Below, one piece after another: positions 1 through 7,531 of a stretch of DNA of 64,000 nt. Below the pieces are notes generated by a model. That model did not search any database and was not told the origin of the DNA. It saw only the letters and a list, made by a program, of their open reading frames with translations. Origin of the DNA: Acidobacteriota bacterium (lineage in GTDB: Bacteria; Acidobacteriota; Terriglobia; Terriglobales; Acidobacteriaceae); assembly GCA_018268855.1 (NCBI GenBank), contig JAFDVR010000002.1:1-64000 (forward strand). The letters run 5' to 3'. Position 1 is the first letter of the stretch, and each line of letters begins with the position of its first letter. The translations under genes and the position numbers were made by a program.

Positions 1-147
1 ACGCCACTGCGACTCACTCAACTCATGTCGATAGCCAGCCAGAAAATTACCCCCTGACCGTCTTCTACTCAAGCAAAACAACCCTGCAAAGAATCAAAAC
101 CGATTCGTCAGACACTGCCTAATGCCCCATTCCGGGCGAGGCTAAAT

Positions 148-220
148 GGCCGGGCTGAAGCCCGGCCCCTTCAAAACAAAGCCCGGCCCCTTCAAAACAA
201 AGCCCGGCCCCCTCAAAGCC
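148..220. repeat. Palindrome followed by three 21-bp tandem units
   Basis: Bases 148-167 form an inverted repeat with 9-bp arms (GGCCGGGCT and AGCCCGGCC) around two bases. The right arm begins a 21-bp unit, AGCCCGGCCCCTTCAAAACA plus A, that occurs at 159-179, 180-200 and, degenerate, at 201-220. The GGGCTGAAGCCC core followed by CCCCTTCAAA also occurs in the 69-bp repeats at 10865 and 19552, so this is a variant of the same dispersed family. Confidence 0.7.
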
Positions 221-493
221 ATGGGTATGTTTGATCAGGTATGTGCGCGTGTTTGTTCCATCGTGCTGGACAAAGGTGGCCTGGCGAATTGACGCGTGAC
301 ATTTCGCGTCCGGATACTTTGTTTGTGGGGTGTAGATAGAGCGCCTTCAGCGCTTTAGGTTTATATAACCTGCATACCTGGGGCGTTGCCCCAGGCTAAT
401 AATAGGGCGGCCCTTTGGCCCTGAATACTGCAGGTCACTTTGGGTTGGATTAAGTAGTTTTCCTGTAGGTGTGGTTCCAGTGCGGACGAAATA

Positions 494-527
494 CAGAGAT
501 CCTTCACTGTGTTCAGGATGACGGCGG
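494..527. repeat. Dispersed repeat, GAGATCCTTC...CAGGATGACGG type, copy 1
   Basis: The sequence CAGAGATCCTTC, then about 8 bases, then TTCAGGATGACGG matches the stretch at 19716-19753 with a few substitutions. A more diverged relative may lie at 1522-1565. It sits between genes and does not code. Its function is unknown. Confidence 0.5.
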
Positions 528-587
528 CGGTAATGGGCTCAGGATCTTGTGGGTTCAGGATTAAGAAGTGAAGTACGGGAGTAACGG

Positions 588-1463
588 ATGAAGCTAGCAA
601 GGTTTGGTGAGCTGCGGCGCGAGAAGCCGGGCGTGGTGACGGATGCGGGCGAGCGGCTGGACCTCTCGCAGCATTTCAAGGATTGGGATTCGGAGTTCTT
701 TGGTGGGGACGGTCTCGCGCAGCTTGCGCGGATTATTGAACAGCAGAGCGCGACCTTGCCGCGCGTGGATGCTTCCGTGCGTGTTGGCTCACCGATTGCT
801 CGTCCGGGAAAGATCATCTGCATTGGATTGAATTATTCCGACCATGCGGCGGAATCGGGCATGGCCATTCCTTCAGAGCCCATCGTGTTTATGAAAGGCT
901 CGAATACGATTGCAGGCCCGTATGACGATGTGCAGATTCCGCGCAACAGCACCAAGACCGATTGGGAAGTGGAACTCGGTGTGGTGATCGGGCGCGAAGC
1001 GCGTTACGTGGAGAGCGTGGAGGCAGCGCGCGATCACATTGCAGGTTATGCGATTTCGCATGATGTGTCGGAGCGAGCGTTTCAGCTTGAGCGCGGCGGA
1101 CAGTGGACAAAGGGCAAGAGCTGCGACAACTTCAATCCGCTGGGACCATTTTTGTTGACGGCGGATGCAGTGAACGATCCGCATACTTTGCGCATGGGAT
1201 TGAAGGTGAATGGTGTGCAGCGGCAGACGGGCACCACATCCACGATGATCTTCAACTCATTCTTTCTCGTGCATTATTTGTCGCAGTTCATGACGCTGGA
1301 GCCGGGCGATTTGATTTCGACCGGCACACCTCCGGGTGTGGGACTGGGGATGAAGCCGCCTACCTATTTAAAGGCGGGGGATGTGGTGGAGTTGGAGATT
1401 GAAGGATTGGGTATGCAAAAGCAGAGGTTTGTGGAGGCGCGGTGCTGCGCGCACGGCGAATAG
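588..1463 (+). CDS. FAH-family hydrolase (probable 2,4-diketo-3-deoxy-sugar-acid hydrolase)
   Basis: This 291-residue protein belongs to the fumarylacetoacetate hydrolase superfamily. Family motifs run in order: GLNYSDHAAE (about 84-93), FMKGSNTIAGP, DWEVELGVVIG (metal-binding acidic residues), SHDVSER, CDNFNPLGPF and STGTPPGVGLG near the end. Members cleave carbon-carbon bonds of diketo acids using Mg2+ or Mn2+ in the cytoplasm. In the non-phosphorylating L-fucose or L-rhamnose route a member of this subgroup splits 2,4-diketo-3-deoxy-fuconate or -rhamnonate into pyruvate and lactate. The SDR next downstream and the dehydratase and lactonase further on fit that role, so I infer a sugar-acid substrate. 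Other FAH reactions, such as hydratase or decarboxylase, remain possible. The ATG at 588 follows a modest GGGAG ribosome site. Confidence 0.85.
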   Translation: MKLARFGELRREKPGVVTDAGERLDLSQHFKDWDSEFFGGDGLAQLARIIEQQSATLPRVDASVRVGSPIARPGKIICIGLNYSDHAAESGMAIPSEPIVFMKGSNTIAGPYDDVQIPRNSTKTDWEVELGVVIGREARYVESVEAARDHIAGYAISHDVSERAFQLERGGQWTKGKSCDNFNPLGPFLLTADAVNDPHTLRMGLKVNGVQRQTGTTSTMIFNSFFLVHYLSQFMTLEPGDLISTGTPPGVGLGMKPPTYLKAGDVVELEIEGLGMQKQRFVEARCCAHGE

Positions 1464-1594
1464 CTTCGCCCGGCGCTTCCGTTGGTCGCGGGGAGAGATG
1501 GTGCCTGTGCGGATAAATAGCAGGTCTCTCCACTCAGTGCTGCTCGCTTCGATCGAGATGACGTAGTAGAGAGCTAAAATTTTTGTCTGCGCAA

Positions 1595-1644
1595 GCAGAC
1601 CCCACCCTTTCGCGCGAAAAGATGCGCGAAAGAATGGGGCACCC
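1595..1644. repeat. Dispersed hairpin repeat (GCAGACCCCACCC...TGGGGCACCC), copy 1
   Basis: This element lies in the 282-base gap between the FAH and SDR genes. Its core is a perfect inverted repeat: CTTTCGCGC at 1607-1615, loop of 8, GCGCGAAAG at 1624-1632. It is flanked by CCCCA and TGGGG, which also pair. A second copy lies at 3903-3951 with different arm bases that still pair. It may act as a REP-like element or a weak terminator. The right flank lacks a T-tract. Confidence 0.7.
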
Positions 1645-1745
1645 GGCCTGTGACTCGCGGACATTCGATTCAGTGAAGCTGGAATTTCCATGATGCCGGA
1701 CGCCGTGCAGATTGCGATGCGCGGCGTTTTGTTTTGGGATGAATA

Positions 1746-2597
1746 ATGGCAGAGTGGACGAGCGTGTCTCGTTTGCACTACAAAGGCCGCACCTTGGAAT
1801 GGACGAACAAGCCGCTGATGACTTCTGAACAGAAGACTCTGAAGGACCGCGTTGCGCTGATTTCGGGCGCGCTGGGCAGTATTGGCCGGGCCGTGGCGAT
1901 GGAACTTGGGCGCCGGGGGGCGGTTGTTGCGCTTTCAGATATCCATAGTGAGGCGCAGGCGGCGGAGTTTCTGCAGCAGTGCGAGAGGGCGGGAATCCAG
2001 ACGCGTTACCGGCAGGTGGATGTGTCGCAGGCAGAGCAGGTAGACGCGTGGATCGCTGATACAGAGTCTGCGCTGGGTGTGGCTTCCATCGTGGTGCCGT
2101 GCGCCGCGATTGTGACGCGCAAGGGTGTGCGCGAGGTGGAACCTGCGGAGTGGCGCCGCGAGATGGAAATCAATGTGGACGGCACTTTTCACGTCGCGCA
2201 AAAGAGCGCCATGCGCATGGCCGCGAAGAAGGTGCCGGGCAGCATTGTGTTTCTTGGCAGTTGGGTGGCGGAACGGCCTATGTCGAGGATTGCGACGTAC
2301 TGTTCGGGCAAGGCGGCCCTGCGTATGCTGATGCAGTGCATGGCGCTGGAGTTTGCGGCGGACGGTATTATGGTGAACGAAGTAGCGCCGGGATATGTGG
2401 ATGCGGGATTGACGGGTGTGACGCTAAAGGCCGATCCGGAACGCCGCAAGGTGCTGGAAGCGCTGACGCCGATTGGCCGATTGATTGAGGCGGATGAGGT
2501 GGCGTTTCATGTGGCGAACCTCTGCGATGCGCGCAGCTCGGGCGTGACCGGAACAACGTTGCTGCTGGATGGAGGCGCTTCGCTGCGGACCTCCTGA
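1746..2597 (+). CDS. SDR-family NAD(P)-dependent oxidoreductase
   Basis: A classical short-chain dehydrogenase of 283 residues from this start. The cofactor loop is SGALGSIGRA (about 40-49), the catalytic Ser lies in FLGSWVAE, and the YCSGK motif gives Tyr185 and Lys189. The usual NNAG strand motif is replaced by PCAAIV, which is atypical, although the Asn of MEINVDGT remains. The ending LLLDGG is normal. An alternative ATG at 1818 (MTSEQKTLKD) would give 259 residues, a more typical length, but the start at 1746 has a GGGATGA sequence upstream. Position after an FAH hydrolase and 3 bases before the TauE gene suggests it oxidises a 2-keto-3-deoxy sugar acid to the diketo acid. That substrate is inferred. 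Confidence 0.85.
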   Translation: MAEWTSVSRLHYKGRTLEWTNKPLMTSEQKTLKDRVALISGALGSIGRAVAMELGRRGAVVALSDIHSEAQAAEFLQQCERAGIQTRYRQVDVSQAEQVDAWIADTESALGVASIVVPCAAIVTRKGVREVEPAEWRREMEINVDGTFHVAQKSAMRMAAKKVPGSIVFLGSWVAERPMSRIATYCSGKAALRMLMQCMALEFAADGIMVNEVAPGYVDAGLTGVTLKADPERRKVLEALTPIGRLIEADEVAFHVANLCDARSSGVTGTTLLLDGGASLRTS

Positions 2598-2600
2598 GCC

Positions 2601-3440
2601 ATGACTATTCTTCACTTTGTTCTTGTCGTTTTTAGCGGATCGATGATCGCGGGCCTGCTTGGCTCGCTTACCGGTCTGGGCGGTGGCGTGGTGATTGTGC
2701 CCATGCTCACGCTGATGCTGGGTGTCGATCTGCGGTATGCGATTGGAGCTTCGCTCATCTCGGTGATTGCGACATCGAGCGGAGCGGCTTCGGCGTATGT
2801 GCGCGAGGGGTTCACGAACATTCGTATTGGCATGTTTCTGGAGCTGGCGACGACGATAGGGGCCATCTGCGGAGCATTTCTGGCGTCGGTGCTGAATCCG
2901 AATACGATTGGGCTGATCTTCGGCGTGGTGCTGATCTTTTCCGCTGTATTTTCTTTGAAGGGCAAGGGAGATGCGGCTGTATCTACACACGCGGTTTGTC
3001 CGTGGCCCAGGCTGCAGTTGCAGGGGAGTTATCCCGGGCCGGACAAGAAGCCGGTCTACTACGCGGCTTCGCGGCCTGCATTTGGTTTTGGGTTGATGGG
3101 CGTGGCGGGCGTTCTGTCGGGCCTGCTGGGGATTGGGTCGGGCGCGGTAAAGGTGCTGGCGATGGACCAGTGCATGAAGCTGCCGTTCAAGGTGTCTACC
3201 ACGACGAGCAACTTTATGATCGGCGTAACGGCGGCGGCAAGCGCAGGTGTGTATCTGCGCAAGGGGTATATCGATCCGGTGCTTTCGATGCCGGTGATGC
3301 TGGGTGTGCTGGCGGGTGCGCTGCTGGGAGCGAAGCTGCTGGTGCGCGCAAAGACCAAGGCGTTGCGCTGGTTGTTTGCAGGTGTGGTGGGCGTGATGGC
3401 GGTGCAGATGATTGCGAAGAGCCTTGCGGGGAAGATGTGA
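2601..3440 (+). CDS. TauE/SafE-family membrane permease (probable anion exporter)
   Basis: The 279-residue integral membrane protein has roughly eight hydrophobic segments and the two Gly-rich half-repeats typical of the family: LLGSLTGLGGGVVIVP near residues 19-35, and GVLSGLLGIGSGAVKV in the second half, which aligns with the first. TauE/SafE proteins export sulfite, sulfoacetate or related organic anions, but the family is broad and many members have no known substrate. The start is 3 bases after the SDR stop and the stop overlaps the next gene by one base, so it belongs to the same operon. If it exports sulfite, the pathway would handle a sulfonated compound. The sequence alone does not prove this. 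Confidence 0.82.
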   Translation: MTILHFVLVVFSGSMIAGLLGSLTGLGGGVVIVPMLTLMLGVDLRYAIGASLISVIATSSGAASAYVREGFTNIRIGMFLELATTIGAICGAFLASVLNPNTIGLIFGVVLIFSAVFSLKGKGDAAVSTHAVCPWPRLQLQGSYPGPDKKPVYYAASRPAFGFGLMGVAGVLSGLLGIGSGAVKVLAMDQCMKLPFKVSTTTSNFMIGVTAAASAGVYLRKGYIDPVLSMPVMLGVLAGALLGAKLLVRAKTKALRWLFAGVVGVMAVQMIAKSLAGKM

Positions 3441-3835
3441 TGAGTGAGTCTTTGAAACGAGATTTTTCAGGCGCGCATGATCCGTCCCGGGAGAACATTG
3501 GCAATCTTCTGCGTGTGGGTGTGTTGATTGCCGCTGCGGTGGTGGTGTTTGGAGGCGTGCTGTATCTGGCGCATGCTCCGCGCGCCCAGAAGACGAGCTT
3601 TGGCCAGTTTCATGGCGAGTCGGAAGGGCTGTCGCACCTGGGCAGTATCTTTGCGCGGGCCTTTCACGGGCATCCGGCTGCGATGATTCAGGCGGGGATT
3701 TTGTTGTTGATTGCCACGCCGATTGCGCGTGTGTTGCTGGCAGCGGTTACGTTTGCGCGGGTGCGCGATTGGATTTATGCGGGGATTTCGTGCACGGTGT
3801 TGGGGCTTTTGATTTGGAGTTTGGTGTGGGGATGA
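3440..3835 (+). CDS. DUF1634 membrane protein
   Basis: The gene begins at the ATG that shares one base with the TauE stop (TGATG), and encodes 131 residues. It has three hydrophobic segments: about 25-45 (VGVLIAAAVVVFGGVLYLA), about 80-102 and about 112-130. The segment from Asn-22 to Gly-40 and the overall length fit the DUF1634 family, whose genes are often found beside TauE/SafE permeases. It is probably a small partner subunit of the exporter. No catalytic residues can be identified. Confidence 0.75.
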   Translation: MSESLKRDFSGAHDPSRENIGNLLRVGVLIAAAVVVFGGVLYLAHAPRAQKTSFGQFHGESEGLSHLGSIFARAFHGHPAAMIQAGILLLIATPIARVLLAAVTFARVRDWIYAGISCTVLGLLIWSLVWG

Positions 3836-3902
3836 GTGCCAGGGCTAAGGTCCGCTTCTGTTCCGGTCGCGCTTTCAGGAGGGTGAAGCTTTTACCTCGC
3901 GA

Positions 3903-3951
3903 GCAGACCCCACCCTTTTGCGCAAAGAGCGCGCAAAAGAATGGGGCACCC
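3903..3951. repeat. Dispersed hairpin repeat, copy 2
   Basis: The same element as at 1595-1644. The arms are CTTTTGCGC (3915-3923) and GCGCAAAAG (3931-3939) around a 7-base loop, again flanked by CCCCA and TGGGG. Relative to copy 1, one C in the left arm became T and the matching G in the right arm became A, so pairing is kept. It lies in the gap between the convergent DUF1634 and IclR genes. Confidence 0.7.
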
Positions 3952-3968
3952 AGTCTCACAACGACTGC

Positions 3969-4742
3969 TTAACATTGAATTGCGTTCTGGTGGATGGCGT
4001 GTGCGGTCCGGCGGACGGAGGCTAGCAGGGCGCTGGTGCTTCCGTTGGGGATCTGGCCGATGGTGCCTGCTACGCCGAGGGCGGCGATGAACTGTCCTGA
4101 TGCGGAGAAGACGGGTACGGAGAGGCAGCGTACTTCGAGCTCTTCTTCTTCGTCATCGACGGCGCATCCGCGTTTGAGCACAGACTGGATGGTGTTGCGC
4201 AGGTCGGCGGGCGAGGTGATGGTGTTGACCGTGTGACGGCAGAACTTCTGGTGCGCGAGGAAGCCGTGGGCGAAGCGCGCCTCTTCGTGCGCGAGGATAA
4301 TTTTGCCGACGGCCGTGCAGTGCAGGTTCACGCGTTTGCCGATGTAGGTGTCGAAGTGCGTGGAGGCGGGCGGGTCAGCCTTCTGGATGTAGCGCGCCTG
4401 GTAGCCGTCGCGCACGGCGAGATGCACGGTGAGTTTGGTTTGTCCGGCGAGTTTTTCCATGTGGGGCGAAGCGACTTCCGCGAGGGCGAGTTTGCGTTTG
4501 TTGCGACCGAGCGAGCGGGCCTTGATGCCGAGCGTGTAGCCGCGGGAGTCGGCGATACGTTCGATGTATCCGGCGCGTTCGAGCGTGAGGACGAGAACAT
4601 GCGCAGTGCTTTTGGGGATGCCGAGCTTGCGGCTGATGGCGGACATGCGCCACTCTTTTTTGGATTCGTCGATGAACTCAAGAATGGCGAGCGCTCGCTC
4701 TACGGATTGAACGTTTGGGCTGCTGTTTTCTGTGTTCGTCAT
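3969..4742 (-). CDS. IclR-family transcriptional regulator
   Basis: A 257-residue regulator with an N-terminal winged helix-turn-helix (about 12-75; ERALAILEFI, then SAISRKLGIPKSTAHVL as the recognition region) and a C-terminal IclR effector domain (about 90-250; VGKIILA, DDEEEELEVRCLSVPV, ALGVAGTIGQI). IclR proteins bind small carboxylic acids or sugar acids and repress or activate nearby catabolic genes. The ATG follows a strong GGAGGAAG ribosome site. It lies downstream of the MFS gene on the same strand, but 181 bases separate them and contain a clear palindrome, so it probably has its own promoter and controls itself. The effector is likely an intermediate of the neighbouring pathway. 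Confidence 0.88.
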   Translation of the reverse strand: MTNTENSSPNVQSVERALAILEFIDESKKEWRMSAISRKLGIPKSTAHVLVLTLERAGYIERIADSRGYTLGIKARSLGRNKRKLALAEVASPHMEKLAGQTKLTVHLAVRDGYQARYIQKADPPASTHFDTYIGKRVNLHCTAVGKIILAHEEARFAHGFLAHQKFCRHTVNTITSPADLRNTIQSVLKRGCAVDDEEEELEVRCLSVPVFSASGQFIAALGVAGTIGQIPNGSTSALLASVRRTAHAIHQNAIQC

Positions 4743-4887
4743 AACTTCCTCCGGGCAGGTGTGCTTCGAGCGTCGAACTGCTCCACAGGACGCTGTCGGG
4801 GCCAGGACTGTGACTTTGGTTCAGAACATAACCAGCCGCAATTTTGGCGTCAAGAGTGCTGTTGCTATGCTGGGCGTTTCCTTACGA

Positions 4888-4909
4888 TTTGTCCATGGAT
4901 ATGGACAAA
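4888..4909. promoter_or_regulatory. Palindrome, probable IclR operator
   Basis: TTTGTCCAT and ATGGACAAA form perfect 9-bp arms around the four bases GGAT. The site is about 145 bases upstream of the IclR start and just beyond the MFS stop codon. Size and symmetry are typical of IclR-family binding sites, which suggests autoregulation. I did not find a second perfect copy in the window. Confidence 0.5.
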
Positions 4910-4923
4910 ATGACAACTCAAGC

Positions 4924-6165
4924 CTAAACGGAGGCGGCGGGGACAGGCGCTTCGGGTGAGATGCGGCGAGATTTGCCGGCCTTCCAGATAAAGAAGAGGG
5001 CGAGCGGGTGGAGGAACCCCATGCCGTAGAAGATGGGGTTATAGGAGAAGTGGGTGACCAGATATCCGATGATGCTGGTGCCGAGCATGCCGCCGAGGCC
5101 TGCACCGACGGAGATTACGCCGAAGATGGAGCCGAGACTTTTTTCTGGAAAGATATCGACGGCGAGCGTGGTGATGGTGACCATCCAGACCACATGACCG
5201 AAGGCAACGAGCGAGACCAGGGCGACGATGCCTGCGTGGCTATGCGCGAAGGGAACGAAGAAGCTAAGTGGGAGCAGGCAGGCGGCGACGGTCATGACGA
5301 TTTGCCGCGCGCGCACAGGAGCCATGCCGCGCTTCACCATCACGCCGGAGGCGTATCCGCCAAGGAGGCTGCCCATGTCGGCTGCGAAGTAGACGATCCA
5401 TGCGATGCGGCCGAGCTGGCCGAGCGACATGTGCTGCACGTCGGTGAGGTATTTGGGGAACCAGAAGAGGACGAAGGTGAAGACGGGGTCGGTGAAGGTG
5501 CGTCCGCAGAGGAGGAGAAGCACATCTTTGCGGAGGCCGGTTTTATCGCGCAGCCAGTTGAGGCTGCCTTTGATGGTGGGCGGGGCCGGTTGCGATTTGT
5601 TGCCGCGGAAGAGCAGCAGCCAGGGGATGACCCACAGAAGTCCTGTCAGTCCTGTGAGAAGGAATGCGCTGCGCCAGCCTGAACGAATCGTGATCCATGC
5701 GAGCAGTGGCGGAGCGATGGTGGCGCCGATGGTTGCGCCTGCGGAGTAGACGCCGACGGCGAGTCCGCGCTCGCTGGGCGCGAATTTTTCTGAGACGACT
5801 TTGGGTGCGACGGTATAGAAACCGGCTTCGCCGATGCCGAGGAGGAAGCGTGTGGCGCCGAGTGTTCGCAGGGACGAGGCGAGGCCGGTGAGCATGTCGG
5901 ATACAGACCACCAGCCGACGAAGAGCGCCATGCTGCGGCGCACGCCGAGGCGGTCGGCGACCCAGCCTACGGTGAGGAAGCCGAGCATGTAGGCGAGCAG
6001 AAACATCTCCACCACCACGGCATAGCCGCCGTCGGAGATATGCAGCTCGTTCTGAATGGTGCGCGCCATGATGGACAGCGTCTGCCGGTCGATGTAATTC
6101 ATCACCGAAGCGGCAAACAGCAGTGCAAGAATGAGCCAGCGCGAGCGTTTCATGTGTGGACTCAT
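4924..6165 (-). CDS. MFS transporter, anion:cation symporter type (sugar-acid or hexuronate uptake)
   Basis: A 413-residue major facilitator protein with about twelve hydrophobic segments. The NYIDRQTLS sequence after the first helix is characteristic of the ACS group that includes ExuT and GudP-like transporters. The loop between helices 2 and 3 has the MFS signature GWVADRLGVRRSM, and GIGEAGFYTVAPK lies in helix 4. These transporters bring hexuronates, aldarates or aldonates into the cytoplasm with protons. It is divergent from the enolase-superfamily gene, with a 151-base shared control region. A second start at 6153 (MKRSRW) is possible, and neither has a strong ribosome site. Confidence 0.85.
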   Translation of the reverse strand: MSPHMKRSRWLILALLFAASVMNYIDRQTLSIMARTIQNELHISDGGYAVVVEMFLLAYMLGFLTVGWVADRLGVRRSMALFVGWWSVSDMLTGLASSLRTLGATRFLLGIGEAGFYTVAPKVVSEKFAPSERGLAVGVYSAGATIGATIAPPLLAWITIRSGWRSAFLLTGLTGLLWVIPWLLLFRGNKSQPAPPTIKGSLNWLRDKTGLRKDVLLLLCGRTFTDPVFTFVLFWFPKYLTDVQHMSLGQLGRIAWIVYFAADMGSLLGGYASGVMVKRGMAPVRARQIVMTVAACLLPLSFFVPFAHSHAGIVALVSLVAFGHVVWMVTITTLAVDIFPEKSLGSIFGVISVGAGLGGMLGTSIIGYLVTHFSYNPIFYGMGFLHPLALFFIWKAGKSRRISPEAPVPAASV

Positions 6166-6316
6166 TGTGGCAGCGGAAATATGCGGTGTATAGATGGTGG
6201 CGAATTTCTGTCCAGTGTTGAGGACGACGGAATACGCGTATCTTGACCCTCCCAGGCAGGGGCCATAATCTCCAACTTATCCGCAGTTAGCGATATCTTC
6301 CTTTGCAGGAGCGCTT

Positions 6317-7531
6317 GTGAACACAATTCAGCAGATCGATGTGTTCACGGTGAAGATTGCGCACCACTATAAGATTGCGGGCCACGAGGAGACGCCCGGA
6401 CGTCTGCCTGGAACGGACTATTACATTGAGCCGCAGTGGTCGCAGGCTTATAGCCGTGCGACGGAATCATGCCTTGCAAAGATCACGCTGGCGGATGGCA
6501 CGTTTGGCTGGGGCGAGGCGCAGTCGCCCATTACGCCGGAGACGACGGCGACGCTGATGACTACACTGCTTGGCCCTTCTCTGCTTGGTCAAAATGCCGA
6601 CGAGATTGCCGCGCTGAATCAGCGGATGTATGGGTTGATGCTGCCGCGCGGACACTTCGGCAGTTTCCTGGTGGACGCCATCGCGGGACTGGATACAGCA
6701 CTGTGGGACATTCGCGGCAAGGTGCAGGGCGCACCGATCTCTGCGCTGCTTGGCGGACCTAAGGGCGCGCGGCTTTCGTCGTATGTCTCCGGGCTGCGCA
6801 AGAAGACGCTTGATGAGAAGGTCGCAGCGGCGAACGATTTCTACGCGCGCGGGTTTGGCGGGGTAAAGGTATTTACCGGCAGCGACGTGCGCAAGGTGGA
6901 AGAAGAGGCGCGTGCGGTGCGCGCCGTCTTCGGGCGCGACCGCCTGTTTGCCATTGACGCGCTTTGGTCGTGCGATCTGGTGAGCGCGGCGTATCTCTGC
7001 AGGATGCTGGAAGAGTTGCAGGGCGCATGGCTGGAAGCGCCGCTGCATCCGCAGGATGTGGAAGGGCATGCGGAGTTGGTGCGCCAGACTACAGTGCCGA
7101 TCGCTGTAGGTGAAGTGCTGCGGACGCCACTCGAATTTGAGCCGTGGTTCCGGCGGCGTGCGCTCAGCATTGCACAGCCGGATGTGATGCGTTGCGGCAT
7201 CACCAATACGATGCAGATTGCGGAGATGGCGGCGGAGCATGATATTCCGGTGGCTGCGCATGTGGGCGTGAGCACAGGAGTGGGCGTGGCGGCAACGTGG
7301 CAGGTTGCGGCTGCGTTGAAGATCTCTCTGCCGCAGGAGTTTCAGGGCGATCTGTTCGGCGTTGCGAATTCATTATTGAGTACGCCGCTTGAAGAAGCGG
7401 GTGGAGATCTGATTGTGCCGGACCGGCCGGGCATCGGTGTGGATGTAGATGAGGCTGCCGTTGCGGCGGTCTCGTCTGAACACTGGATTGTGGACAGCAA
7501 TGGCCGCCGCATGGAAGGAGTTCGGGCATGA
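6317..7531 (+). CDS. Enolase-superfamily (mandelate racemase/muconate lactonizing) dehydratase
   Basis: The 404-residue protein starts at a GTG behind CAGGAGC. It has the capping domain and barrel of the mandelate racemase group. Mg2+ ligands appear as Asp214 (FAIDALW), Glu240 (WLEAPL) and Glu266 (VGEVLR). The general-base dyad is Asp289 (AQPDVMR) and His315 (AAHVGVS). Lys184 in GVKVFTG fills the second-strand position, but the usual KxK pair is not seen. This pattern fits an acid-sugar dehydratase that removes water from an aldonate to give a 2-keto-3-deoxy acid. The exact substrate cannot be read from sequence. The stop overlaps the next gene by 4 bases, so translation is coupled. Confidence 0.88.
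   Translation: MNTIQQIDVFTVKIAHHYKIAGHEETPGRLPGTDYYIEPQWSQAYSRATESCLAKITLADGTFGWGEAQSPITPETTATLMTTLLGPSLLGQNADEIAALNQRMYGLMLPRGHFGSFLVDAIAGLDTALWDIRGKVQGAPISALLGGPKGARLSSYVSGLRKKTLDEKVAAANDFYARGFGGVKVFTGSDVRKVEEEARAVRAVFGRDRLFAIDALWSCDLVSAAYLCRMLEELQGAWLEAPLHPQDVEGHAELVRQTTVPIAVGEVLRTPLEFEPWFRRRALSIAQPDVMRCGITNTMQIAEMAAEHDIPVAAHVGVSTGVGVAATWQVAAALKISLPQEFQGDLFGVANSLLSTPLEEAGGDLIVPDRPGIGVDVDEAAVAAVSSEHWIVDSNGRRMEGVRA

Larger units (their letters stand above)
1..587. other. Intergenic region with repeats, no supported gene
   Basis: No reading frame here has a convincing start, ribosome binding site or recognisable protein. The stretch holds a short tandem repeat array (148-220) and one copy of a dispersed repeat (494-527), both annotated separately. 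Any upstream gene must end before or near the left edge. The promoter of the FAH hydrolase gene at 588 should lie in the last 150 bases, but I could not identify clear hexamers. Confidence 0.5.

Noticed and set aside
1522..1565. Third copy of the GAGATCCTTC-type repeat
   Set aside because: Only partial similarity; too diverged to list as a feature.
3214..3504. Minus-strand frame over the TauE end
   Set aside because: Overlaps two well-supported coding genes and is Ser/Pro/Ala-rich without motifs.
4233..4913. Long plus-strand frame opposite IclR
   Set aside because: It is antisense to the clear IclR gene, and its composition (Val/Glu/Arg/Gly-rich) is what GC-rich antisense frames give. No ribosome site or family.
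5008..5682. Acidic plus-strand frame opposite the MFS gene
   Set aside because: Antisense shadow of a good transporter; very rich in Gly, Glu and Asp because of codon bias.
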